From Caldilineaceae bacterium SB0664_bin_27 (GTDB taxonomy: Bacteria; Chloroflexota; Anaerolineae; Caldilineales; Caldilineaceae), in the NCBI GenBank assembly GCA_009838625.1, contig VXRG01000090.1, positions 33,044 to 72,933 of the forward strand: 39,890 bases of DNA. Direction: 5' to 3'. This document shows, piece after piece, positions 16,925 to 23,837 of this stretch. Positions within the stretch are counted from its first letter, which is position 1; every line of letters begins with the position of its first letter. The notes below the pieces were generated by a model. That model was given only the letters and a program-made list of their open reading frames with translations, was not told the DNA's origin and searched no databases. Made by a program: the position numbers and the translations under genes.

Positions 16925-16943
16925 ACCTATCTGGCACGAATTG

Positions 16944-16981
16944 AGCGCTGGGCAGGTCGGAGGCCGATTTTGCCCAGCGCT
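16944..16981 (+). terminator. Perfect 11-bp hairpin after second binding-protein gene
   Basis: AGCGCTGGGCA (16944-16954) and TGCCCAGCGCT (16971-16981) are a perfect inverted repeat with a 16-nt loop, followed by TACTATTATT. The T content is modest, so partial termination or mRNA stabilisation is likely, raising binding protein over permease levels. Confidence 0.7.
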
Positions 16982-17001
16982 TACTATTATTGGAGCTGCA
17001 A

Positions 17002-17946
17002 ATGGCGACCTTGGCTAGCCGTCTCAAATTTCCGGGCATGTCAGAAAGACTGACGACGACAAAGCAGAGGCGGGAAAACTTCTACGGTTATCTCTTCCTC
17101 ACTCCCTGGTTGCTTGGATTCTTTGGACTGTTTATCGGTCCCGGGTTGGGATCTCTCTACTTCAGCCTTACCAAGTATGACGTACTCAGCCCGCCGGAGT
17201 GGATCGGACTCGACAACTACATCAAGATGTTTACCGATGATCCGCTCTTCTACACTTCCTTGGGACGAACATTCTACTATGCGGGATTAGGCGTTCCTCT
17301 CGGCGTTATCGGTTCAATGTTTCTGGCGATCCTGCTCAATGCCAAACTGAGGGGATTGGCCATGTACCGGACGCTCTTCTTCATGCCTTCGTTAGTGCCG
17401 ATTGTGGCTTCAGTTGTTCTCTGGAAGTGGCTGCTCCACGCTGATTTCGGGATTATCAACCAGTGGCTAATCGACATGGGATGGTCCGACCCACCCGGTT
17501 GGTTCGGCGATCGCCGCTGGGCTATTCCTTCGCTCATTATGATGGGCCTCTGGCAGGGACTGGGCGGCACTCGCATGATCATTTTTCTGGCCGGGCTACA
17601 GGGAATCCCGGAGTCCCTGTACGAGGCTGCATCCATTGACGGCGCCACCGCATTTCACAAGTTGCGCCACGTTACCATTCCTCTGCTGACACCAACAATC
17701 TTTTTCAACATGGTTCTTGGCGTCATCGGCGGGCTGCAAGTGTTCACGGCCGCTTTTGTAGCCACCGAAGGCGGGTCCGGTTTCGCTACAACATTCTACA
17801 GTTTGCACCTGTACCGGCACGCATTTGACTACTGGAACATGGGCTACGCATCATCTCTGGCCTGGTTCTTTGCATTCGTTATAGTCTCGATGACGATCTG
17901 GCAACTGCGTCTCTCGCGCCGCTGGGTCTTTTACTACGGGAGCTAA
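17002..17946 (+). CDS. Carbohydrate ABC transporter permease, MalF/UgpA type (set 2)
   Basis: A 314-residue permease with six predicted spans and EAA loop SLYEAASIDGATAFHKLRHV. It shares GYLFLTPWLLGFFGLFIGPG-type N-terminal and RLSRRWVFYYG-type C-terminal sequence with the set-1 MalF-type subunit. The ATG at 17002 has GGAG (16992-16995) 6 nt upstream; an in-frame TTG at 16990 overlaps that site and is rejected. The gene starts 20 bp after the hairpin that follows the second binding-protein gene. Confidence 0.93.
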   Translation: MATLASRLKFPGMSERLTTTKQRRENFYGYLFLTPWLLGFFGLFIGPGLGSLYFSLTKYDVLSPPEWIGLDNYIKMFTDDPLFYTSLGRTFYYAGLGVPLGVIGSMFLAILLNAKLRGLAMYRTLFFMPSLVPIVASVVLWKWLLHADFGIINQWLIDMGWSDPPGWFGDRRWAIPSLIMMGLWQGLGGTRMIIFLAGLQGIPESLYEAASIDGATAFHKLRHVTIPLLTPTIFFNMVLGVIGGLQVFTAAFVATEGGSGFATTFYSLHLYRHAFDYWNMGYASSLAWFFAFVIVSMTIWQLRLSRRWVFYYGS

Positions 17947-17952
17947 GGCAAC

Positions 17953-18852
17953 ATGGCCGCAACAATTGAACGAATTCCCAGCACGGATATCAGCGGCGAC
18001 GTCTACCGTCGCGGACGTACGCATATCCAGAAGGCAGTGACCTACATTTTGCTGACTGCCGCCGGCCTCATGTTTGCATTTCCTCTATTCTGGACCGTCT
18101 CAAGCTCCCTGCAGACATGGCAGGAACTGCGCTCCTACGAACCGCATCTGTTTCCCTCGATTCCCCAATGGGCCAACTATGCCCAGGTCTTCCAGTCGGT
18201 TCCGTTCGCTCGCTGGATGGGAAACAGCTTTCTGATCACGGCAATCACGATTCCCGGCGTCATCATCACCGGCTCCCTCACAGCATACTCTTTTGCCCGG
18301 TTCAACTATATTGGCAAGGAGTTCTGGTTCGTCCTCATGCTGGGCACAATGATGATCCCGACACAAGTGACTCTCATCCCTCAGTACGTGCTGTTTTTCA
18401 ACCTGAAGCTGATCAATACCTATGTGCCTCTAACGATCGGTTCGTGGCTAGGGGGCGGCGCGTTCATGATTTTCCTTTTGCGCCAGTTCATCATGTCGAT
18501 TCCCCGAGACTTGGACGAGGCCGCACTGATGGACGGCGCGTCGCCAATACGAATTCTGTGGGGTGTACTTTTGCCCCTGATGAAACCAGCGCTGACCACA
18601 GTCGCTATTCTTCAGTTCCTCGGTGACTGGAATGAATTCTTCGGACCATTCATTTACCTAAGCAAGGTTGAACTCTTTACAGCCGCGGTCGGCCTCCGAT
18701 TCTTCCAAAACATACCGCTCGAGTCGAGAGATCCACGCGATCATCTGCTCATGGCCGCAGCAGCAATCATGACGATTCCCGTCATCACTCTCTTCGCGGC
18801 CGCCCAGCGCTACTTCATCCAGGGCGTCGTCCTCAGCGGCCTCAAGGTCTGA
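17953..18852 (+). CDS. Carbohydrate ABC transporter permease, MalG/UgpE type (set 2)
   Basis: A 299-residue permease with six predicted spans, EAA loop DLDEAALMDGASPIRILWGV and the closing QRYFIQGVVLSGLKV. It starts 6 bp after its MalF-type partner with GGGAG near the stop of that gene. It is the last gene of the plus-strand operon. A weak hairpin (GCGC-GCC-AGAC-GGC-GCGC, about 18911-18931) and a longer inverted repeat (19036-19096) follow. Confidence 0.93.
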   Translation: MAATIERIPSTDISGDVYRRGRTHIQKAVTYILLTAAGLMFAFPLFWTVSSSLQTWQELRSYEPHLFPSIPQWANYAQVFQSVPFARWMGNSFLITAITIPGVIITGSLTAYSFARFNYIGKEFWFVLMLGTMMIPTQVTLIPQYVLFFNLKLINTYVPLTIGSWLGGGAFMIFLLRQFIMSIPRDLDEAALMDGASPIRILWGVLLPLMKPALTTVAILQFLGDWNEFFGPFIYLSKVELFTAAVGLRFFQNIPLESRDPRDHLLMAAAAIMTIPVITLFAAAQRYFIQGVVLSGLKV

Positions 18853-19035
18853 ACAGTTTCGTACCCGTCAGAAGACCAGAACTCCCGGCGCGCGGACGTT
18901 CCCATGTAGGGCGCTGCCAGACGGCACGCGCTGCTACCGGAAATCGATATGTGTGTTGATTTGTAGGGGTAGTGCTGCGGTTAGGCTGTCCTGTCCTCGG
19001 ATCAACGTGCAATTTCGATGTACGGGGATAGGAAA

Positions 19036-19096
19036 GAGTGTCGATAGCAGTGAGGAAACTGATCGCGGATTTTATGACATTGCGCCATCGACACTC
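19036..19096. repeat. Perfect 10-bp inverted repeat with 41-nt spacer
   Basis: GAGTGTCGAT (19036-19045) and ATCGACACTC (19087-19096) lie in the 279-bp region between the convergent ABC operon and the oxidoreductase gene. It may mark the 3' end of one transcript or be a DNA element. Nothing else is seen in this gap. Confidence 0.4.
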
Positions 19097-19131
19097 AGAG
19101 GTTACGGAAACGTGCCCAATATTTGGTTACA

Positions 19132-20004
19132 TCACCCGGCCGGCAGCAATTCCACCAACTTCTCCAGCATCTCTTCCAGCGAAGGCTCGTCCGGGTCCTC
19201 CGGATTGCGATCTGCTAGCGTTGATGCACCGACAAAACGATAGATGTGGGCCGCGCCTTCGTGGAACTTCGGCGTCATGCCGACGCCCTCCATGGTAGCC
19301 GCGATCTCCTCCATCTCTCCGACCCACCGGCGTGACTTTGGCGGCATACTCGTCAGCCCCTGCACACGCTTAAGCATTCCCTCCTGGCTCAAGCCCCACT
19401 CTTCAAACAAGGCATCACGTATGCCCAGTGCCTCTGCCGAGACCAGAAGGTTCGTGCAAAGGGCGGTCAGTCCCTTGGTTAGCCCTGCATAGCACATCTT
19501 GATGGATGAAGCGTCGCCGATCCGGTCGCTAATGACAGGCACGTCCAGGCCGTAGTCTTCGAGTCTCGCCAGTTCGCCCGCGTGGACGCCGGAGGCGTAG
19601 AATCGGGTCGTTCCTTCCCGATGAGGAGGCGGCCCGATAATCGAAGCATCCGCAAAGCGGCCGCCGGAGCCGGCGATAGTTTCTCCGATCTCTTTCGTCG
19701 TCTGCGGCGCGACCGCGTTGCAGTCGGCATAAAGCAGGTCAGCGCCTGTCCGGCGAATAGCGTCCGCCACGGTCTGCGCTGCCGCCCTGGCTTCTGCGGG
19801 CACGAGAATGCAGAGCACGACGTCCGCCTCTTCAACCAACGAGTCGTAGGAATAAACCTCTTCTATCCCTGCCTTTTCCGCCAGGCCCCGCGTGCGGGCG
19901 CTGCGGTCGGCCAGATGAGCGATCACATGCAGACCGTTCTCCTTCAGCCGCTCACCGACTGTATGGCCCATGTCTCCAGGACTTAGAATCGCAACTGTCT
20001 TCAT
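19132..20004 (-). CDS. NAD(P)-dependent oxidoreductase, 6-phosphogluconate-dehydrogenase-like (DUF1932 type)
   Basis: A 290-residue protein. The N-terminal Rossmann domain (about 1-165) begins with KTVAILSPGDMGHTVGERL, a variant of the GxGxMG nucleotide-binding loop. The C-terminal helical half has KMCYAGLTKGLTAL (about 178-191), where the Lys is the position of the family's catalytic Lys, and matches the DUF1932-type C-terminal domain as I know it. Family members oxidise or reduce beta-hydroxy acids. It overlaps the upstream mannonate-dehydratase-type gene by 4 bp (ATGA), so the two are co-translated and probably act on one pathway. Confidence 0.85.
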   Translation of the reverse strand: MKTVAILSPGDMGHTVGERLKENGLHVIAHLADRSARTRGLAEKAGIEEVYSYDSLVEEADVVLCILVPAEARAAAQTVADAIRRTGADLLYADCNAVAPQTTKEIGETIAGSGGRFADASIIGPPPHREGTTRFYASGVHAGELARLEDYGLDVPVISDRIGDASSIKMCYAGLTKGLTALCTNLLVSAEALGIRDALFEEWGLSQEGMLKRVQGLTSMPPKSRRWVGEMEEIAATMEGVGMTPKFHEGAAHIYRFVGASTLADRNPEDPDEPSLEEMLEKLVELLPAG

Positions 20005-21020
20005 GCACGCACCTGCCCTTTCACCTCGTCCTGCGCCCGCGCCAGCAAGGCCTTCATGTAGCCAATCGTATAGGCCGTTCCGATTCGCGAATCGTCCGCC
20101 ATCATCGGAATATGATCCGGTATAAGGACTCCGTCGAAGCCTGTCTGCTCGAGCACACGCATCGCCTTGTACATTTCAAAGTAGCCGTCGTCGACAAACG
20201 TCTCGACAAAGTGAGGCAGCGGCTGGTCCACATTTCGAAAGTGGATCTTGAAGAGCTTGTTGGCGTCGCCGAACGCCTGGAGCGAATCCTCAACGCCGCG
20301 TCCCATCAGGTCGCCGCCCTCAAGCCAGCAGCCGATGCAGAAGCAGATGCCCACGTTGGGGCTGCTGGCGATCTCCATCGCCCTGTAGTAACCGTCGTAA
20401 CTGCTGAAAATGCACCGCGGAATGCCCCCCAGTTCGGGCTGAGGAGGGTCGTCAGGGTGAATCCCTATCCGAACGCCTTCCTCTTCGGCCACTGGAGCCG
20501 CCTGCGCAACAAAGTACTGAAAGTTCTCCCAGATTTCATCTTCCGAATAGGTGCGGCCGTGGGTAAGAGGCAGATGATAGTAGCGGCCCGCCCAGTGGCC
20601 GGCATCTGCCTTCGCCAGGTCAAACCCTCTGGCATCGGCGCCGCCGCGGGTCGACTCCCGCCCAGTGCTCCAGATGCCGTTCCCCATGTGAGCGTAGGTC
20701 GTGTAAGGGATTCCAGCCTTTCCAAGCGCCCTCAGGTGATCGATATACTCCTCGATCTTCGCGTCCCGGTTATCCAGACCCAGCACGATAGCGTCCTGAT
20801 TGTGCACTTCCCGGTTGCCGAATCCGTAAATCCTGACACCCGCCTTCTCAAATCGGTCCTTGGTCCGCGCGTAGTAATCATAGCCAGCATGCTCGCCGTC
20901 CGTCCAGCATACGGCCCAATCCAGGCCCATCTGCTTGACAAACTGCAGTTCCTCGTCGCTTGCCTCCGGCGACACCTGGGCTGAAATTTTCATTCCCGGT
21001 GGTATGGACATTAGGGACAT
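20001..21020 (-). CDS. Mannonate dehydratase family protein (UxuA-like)
   Basis: A 339-residue TIM-barrel protein. The UxuA metal-site motifs are visible in order: IHPDDPPQPELGG (His), VGICFCIGCW (Cys), FKIHFRNVD (His), and VLIPDHIP (Asp/His). D-mannonate dehydratase makes 2-keto-3-deoxygluconate in hexuronate breakdown. The sequence differs from E. coli UxuA in the strand 6-8 loops, so a related sugar acid is possible. The ATG at 21020 has AGGAG (21028-21032) 7 nt upstream and is preferred to an ATG nine codons earlier that overlaps this site. It is first in a two-gene operon with the oxidoreductase and has a promoter with an operator-like repeat. Confidence 0.85.
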   Translation of the reverse strand: MSLMSIPPGMKISAQVSPEASDEELQFVKQMGLDWAVCWTDGEHAGYDYYARTKDRFEKAGVRIYGFGNREVHNQDAIVLGLDNRDAKIEEYIDHLRALGKAGIPYTTYAHMGNGIWSTGRESTRGGADARGFDLAKADAGHWAGRYYHLPLTHGRTYSEDEIWENFQYFVAQAAPVAEEEGVRIGIHPDDPPQPELGGIPRCIFSSYDGYYRAMEIASSPNVGICFCIGCWLEGGDLMGRGVEDSLQAFGDANKLFKIHFRNVDQPLPHFVETFVDDGYFEMYKAMRVLEQTGFDGVLIPDHIPMMADDSRIGTAYTIGYMKALLARAQDEVKGQVRA

Positions 21021-21070
21021 TTGGATTCTCCTGTTACTGGGATGCAACGCCGATGATTGAAGTCATGACT

Positions 21071-21112
21071 ATTGTAGTTGAAACAGATTGTTGGGGACAA
21101 CTGGCCAACAAT
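21071..21112 (-). promoter_or_regulatory. Promoter and operator candidate for the mannonate-dehydratase operon
   Basis: On the minus strand, TTGTCC (21100-21095), an 18-nt spacer and TACAAT (21076-21071). A perfect 8-bp inverted repeat, ATTGTTGG (21087-21094) and CCAACAAT (21105-21112) with a 10-bp gap, straddles the -35 box. A second repeat, ACTGGC (21100-21105) and GCCAGT (21114-21119), overlaps it. The size and symmetry fit a dimeric repressor site; the regulator is not in the window. Confidence 0.5.
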
Positions 21113-21130
21113 TGCCAGTCAGAAGGTCTG

Positions 21131-22135
21131 TCAGGGACATTCGAAGGCCAGCACTGACCCGCCGCGAAATTGCGCCCAAACCGTTCCTTCGCCAGCTGCT
21201 TCAGGCGAAGCTTCTTCGGTCCACTCAAGCGCGTCGGCCAGTCGGAACACCGTGCCCTCCGTTTCAAGGCGGAACGGGATTCCCCACTCGGCATAGGCCC
21301 GCATGAAGTTGAATGCCCGCCGGGGATCCCAGTTTGGATCGAGGACCAAATCCTCTTCTGAAGGAAAAGGAAAGTAGCTGCCTCCTGCGGGCTGGGGTGT
21401 TCGCGGCAGTGCACCATTTTTCAACTTCTCAAGCAACTCTGCCAGCAGCTCGCCACCCGCAAGGGCACACAGTTCCTCAGCCTCAGCGCCGCGAATGCCT
21501 TCTTCAAACTTCAGCTCTCGCTGCCCGACAATGTCGCCAGTATCCAGACCCGCGTCCATCCAGTGAACTGACACACCCGTTGCCTTTTCACCGGCCCGGT
21601 ACTGCCAAAACAGAGGATTCGGCCCCCTATAGGCCGGCAGTAGCGAAGGATGCACATTCAGGAAACCGTGACGCGGTATATCCAGCACGGAAGGCGGAAT
21701 TACGCGATTCCAACAGGCGACGCAGACGACGTCAACCGACATGGCAGCCAACCAGTTGGTTACCTCCGGGTGGCCGATCTCTCCACAATCGTATGAAGGG
21801 GCTCCAACTTGATCGGCAAGCTCCGGAATTGCGGGCGGCATCCAATCGGCAGCCCGAGCCGGTGCTGGCGTCGAACTGCCGCGTGCGACCCCGTACTCTT
21901 CCCTGACGGTCGCCGCCGAGGTGACGGTCGTGTTCTCAAGCGGGATTTCAAACCCGTCGCCAGGTTTCGACAAACCGGTTGTGCGAGGCCGAGGAAGCTT
22001 CCGCAGCGGTACGCCGCTCTGCCCACTGAGCAGTACAGCGGCGATTCCAATGTTGTTGGCAAGAAGCCTGTCCAGAACGATGCGGCTGAACGGCCCGGAC
22101 ATCCCCGCAAACAGGGTACGCAAAGTCTTTGACAC
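21131..22135 (-). CDS. Formyltransferase family protein (Fmt-like, non-canonical)
   Basis: A 334-residue protein with a 10-formyltetrahydrofolate transferase domain. The catalytic Asn-His-Asp set is visible as NVHPSLLPAYRG (Asn, His) and DAGLDTGDIV (Asp). The domain opens LRTLFAGMSGPFSRIVLDRL. A roughly 50-residue, Pro/Thr-rich insertion follows the first strands (about 45-110). The C-terminal part (about 250-334) is shorter than the tRNA-binding domain of true Fmt. Methionyl-tRNA formylation, or N-formylation of a sugar or other amine, are both possible. The start is a GTG at 22135 whose codon overlaps the -35 box of the divergent yggX promoter; the ribosome binding site is weak. Confidence 0.8.
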   Translation of the reverse strand: MSKTLRTLFAGMSGPFSRIVLDRLLANNIGIAAVLLSGQSGVPLRKLPRPRTTGLSKPGDGFEIPLENTTVTSAATVREEYGVARGSSTPAPARAADWMPPAIPELADQVGAPSYDCGEIGHPEVTNWLAAMSVDVVCVACWNRVIPPSVLDIPRHGFLNVHPSLLPAYRGPNPLFWQYRAGEKATGVSVHWMDAGLDTGDIVGQRELKFEEGIRGAEAEELCALAGGELLAELLEKLKNGALPRTPQPAGGSYFPFPSEEDLVLDPNWDPRRAFNFMRAYAEWGIPFRLETEGTVFRLADALEWTEEASPEAAGEGTVWAQFRGGSVLAFECP

Positions 22136-22157
22136 AGCCCCAAGTCAAGCCTATAAT
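22129..22157 (+). promoter_or_regulatory. Perfect sigma-70 consensus promoter for yggX-like gene
   Basis: TTGACA (22129-22134), exactly 17 nt, then TATAAT (22152-22157). Both hexamers match the consensus at every base. Start would be near 22164, 34 nt before the ATG. The -35 overlaps the GTG start codon of the divergent formyltransferase gene. Confidence 0.85.
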
Positions 22158-22197
22158 GGTGTCCAGCGCTTTCCCGTTATCATGTTTGGAGCAAACT

Positions 22198-22518
22198 ATG
22201 GCTCGCTTAGTGCAGTGTGCCAAGATAGGACAGGAGTTACCGGGCATGGCGTCGCCCCCATACCCAGGGGATTTGGGCCAGCGAATCTACGAAAGAATCT
22301 CGCAGGCAGGCTGGGACATGTGGATGCAGTACTCAGTTGTACTGATAAACCACTATGGCCTCAGCTTGGGCGACCCGCAGTCCCGCGAATTCCTGATGCA
22401 GCAGATGGAAGAGTTCTTCTTCGGTGTGGGCGCCCAGATGCCGGAAGGCTGGACGCCGGAAGGTACACCGGGCGCTGGCAAAGGCGTTCCCGCAGGAAAG
22501 GGCGCACCGCGGAAGTAG
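22198..22518 (+). CDS. yggX: Fe(II)-trafficking / oxidative-damage-protection protein, YggX family
   Basis: A 106-residue protein that aligns by eye along the length of E. coli YggX: Cys7 near the start (MARLVQCAKIG), YPGDLGQRIYERIS, a Trp-rich helix (AGWDMWMQYSVVLINHYGL), and a final FFFG segment. The last 25 residues are a Gly/Pro/Lys-rich tail longer than usual. YggX protects Fe-S clusters and supplies iron; the Cys is important for this in enterobacteria. The ATG at 22198 has GGAG (22188-22191) 6 nt upstream. The gene stands alone under its own consensus promoter and ends 9 bp from the convergent ATP-grasp gene. The family is best known from proteobacteria. Confidence 0.9.
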   Translation: MARLVQCAKIGQELPGMASPPYPGDLGQRIYERISQAGWDMWMQYSVVLINHYGLSLGDPQSREFLMQQMEEFFFGVGAQMPEGWTPEGTPGAGKGVPAGKGAPRK

Positions 22519-22527
22519 AATAGTCCT

Positions 22528-23799
22528 CTACTGGACAAGCTCAAATTCCGGGTCAACCTCGAGCTGAATGCAGCCGTGGGCCTTCCGGAGCAACTCTTCG
22601 ACCTGGGCTGGCGAAGACCCTTTTGCAAAAATGAAGCCCAGGTAAGCATCTCCCTCAGGCAGTGGTACAAGCGACTGGTCCAGCTTGGCCGTGATCTGAA
22701 CATCCTCGATCCCTGCCAAGTCTCTTGCCTCTTCAACCCCTTTTACTCGTCGTAAGATACCCGCCTCAGGAATCGGGATCATCATCACGCCGCCCGCTTG
22801 CGACTCCCTTTCCAAGCTCTCCAGCGGCAGGCCGCACGCCTGGCGCAGAATCAGCTCCTCCAGCGAACTCCCGTTACCCACTTCCATGCCAAATCGCAAG
22901 ATCCGCGAACACAGCCCGCCGATAGATCTCCCTGCCACTTCGACGATCCACGGCCCGTCGTCATTGATACGAAGTTCGGCGTGAATTGGCCCTGTCTGCA
23001 AGCCCAGACCCCGGGCAGCCGCCTCAGTCGTCTCGATAATGCTGTTCTGCGTCTCGAGGGGCAGCCGCGAAGGCGTAACGTAAATTGTCTCTTCGAAGTA
23101 GGGCCCTTCCAAAGGGTCCGGTTTGTCGAACAGGGCCAGGCAGTGCAGGCGGTCTCTGTCCAGCAGACCTTCAAGCGCAACCTCAACACCTGGAATGTAT
23201 CCCTCGATCAGGAATGGTTGCCCATCTCCAATAAGGGCGGTCAGCCTTCTGACCGCTGCGCCTAATTCGCAACGCAAATCTGCGCGAATGACGCCCCGGC
23301 TACCGTTCAGCTCCTCGGGCTTGACGACGCAGGGGTATCCAATGGACTCCTCCGCGCGGGCAATGGTCTCCTTCAGATTGTCACCGGTCTGAAACTCGGC
23401 AAAGGCGGGTACAGGGGCGCCACAAGCGGCCAGCATCGTCCGCATCCGATACTTGTTTCGAGCCGCCTCCGCTGCCATCGGGTCGTTGTGAGGCAGACCC
23501 AGCCTTTTGGCAACCAGCGCTGCCACCCTGGACCCTGAGTCGTCGAGCCCCAGCACGGCGTCGAAACGGTTTTCTTCATCCGAACCGGTCGAATTGTCCA
23601 GCGCGTCGAATAGCTGCTCGGAGGCCTGAACCGGGCGCCAAAAGTCAGCCCCGAGAGGAAAGTCCCACTCTTCAGCCAGCAACCTGGGTAAGTCCATTGC
23701 CACCACCGCCTCGATACCCAGCTTCGCAGCAGCATCGAGATAGTCCTGGGTGCGGTAGCTATTTGGAGATGTGAGGAAGAGCGCTCGTTTTGAGGGCAC
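22528..23799 (-). CDS. ATP-grasp enzyme, L-amino-acid-ligase-like
   Basis: A 423-residue ATP-grasp protein. The N-terminal domain begins KRALFLTSPNSYRTQDYLDA. The ATP-binding core has RNKYRMRTML, YPCVVKPEELNGSRGV and PFLIEGYIPGVEV. The metal-binding end has WIVEVAGRSIGG in place of the common EiNpR. The C-terminal VMMIPIPEAGILRRVKG and GDAYLGFIFAKG fit the LAL_C2-type domain of BacD-like ligases, which join amino acids using ATP. I chose the GTG at 23799 because GGGAG (23806-23810) lies 6 nt upstream. An in-frame ATG at 23865 would overlap the previous gene by 28 bp and sits only 2 nt from a GAGGGAG. It is the last gene of the long minus-strand run. Confidence 0.8.
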   Translation of the reverse strand: MPSKRALFLTSPNSYRTQDYLDAAAKLGIEAVVAMDLPRLLAEEWDFPLGADFWRPVQASEQLFDALDNSTGSDEENRFDAVLGLDDSGSRVAALVAKRLGLPHNDPMAAEAARNKYRMRTMLAACGAPVPAFAEFQTGDNLKETIARAEESIGYPCVVKPEELNGSRGVIRADLRCELGAAVRRLTALIGDGQPFLIEGYIPGVEVALEGLLDRDRLHCLALFDKPDPLEGPYFEETIYVTPSRLPLETQNSIIETTEAAARGLGLQTGPIHAELRINDDGPWIVEVAGRSIGGLCSRILRFGMEVGNGSSLEELILRQACGLPLESLERESQAGGVMMIPIPEAGILRRVKGVEEARDLAGIEDVQITAKLDQSLVPLPEGDAYLGFIFAKGSSPAQVEELLRKAHGCIQLEVDPEFELVQ

Positions 23800-23837
23800 G
23801 CCTAGCTCCCGTTCGCGGCCCGTCTGGGCCGGCCGTG

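Noticed and set aside
20112..20984. 290-codon frame antisense to the mannonate-dehydratase-type gene
   Set aside because: The opposite strand carries ordered metal-site motifs, a ribosome binding site and a promoter.
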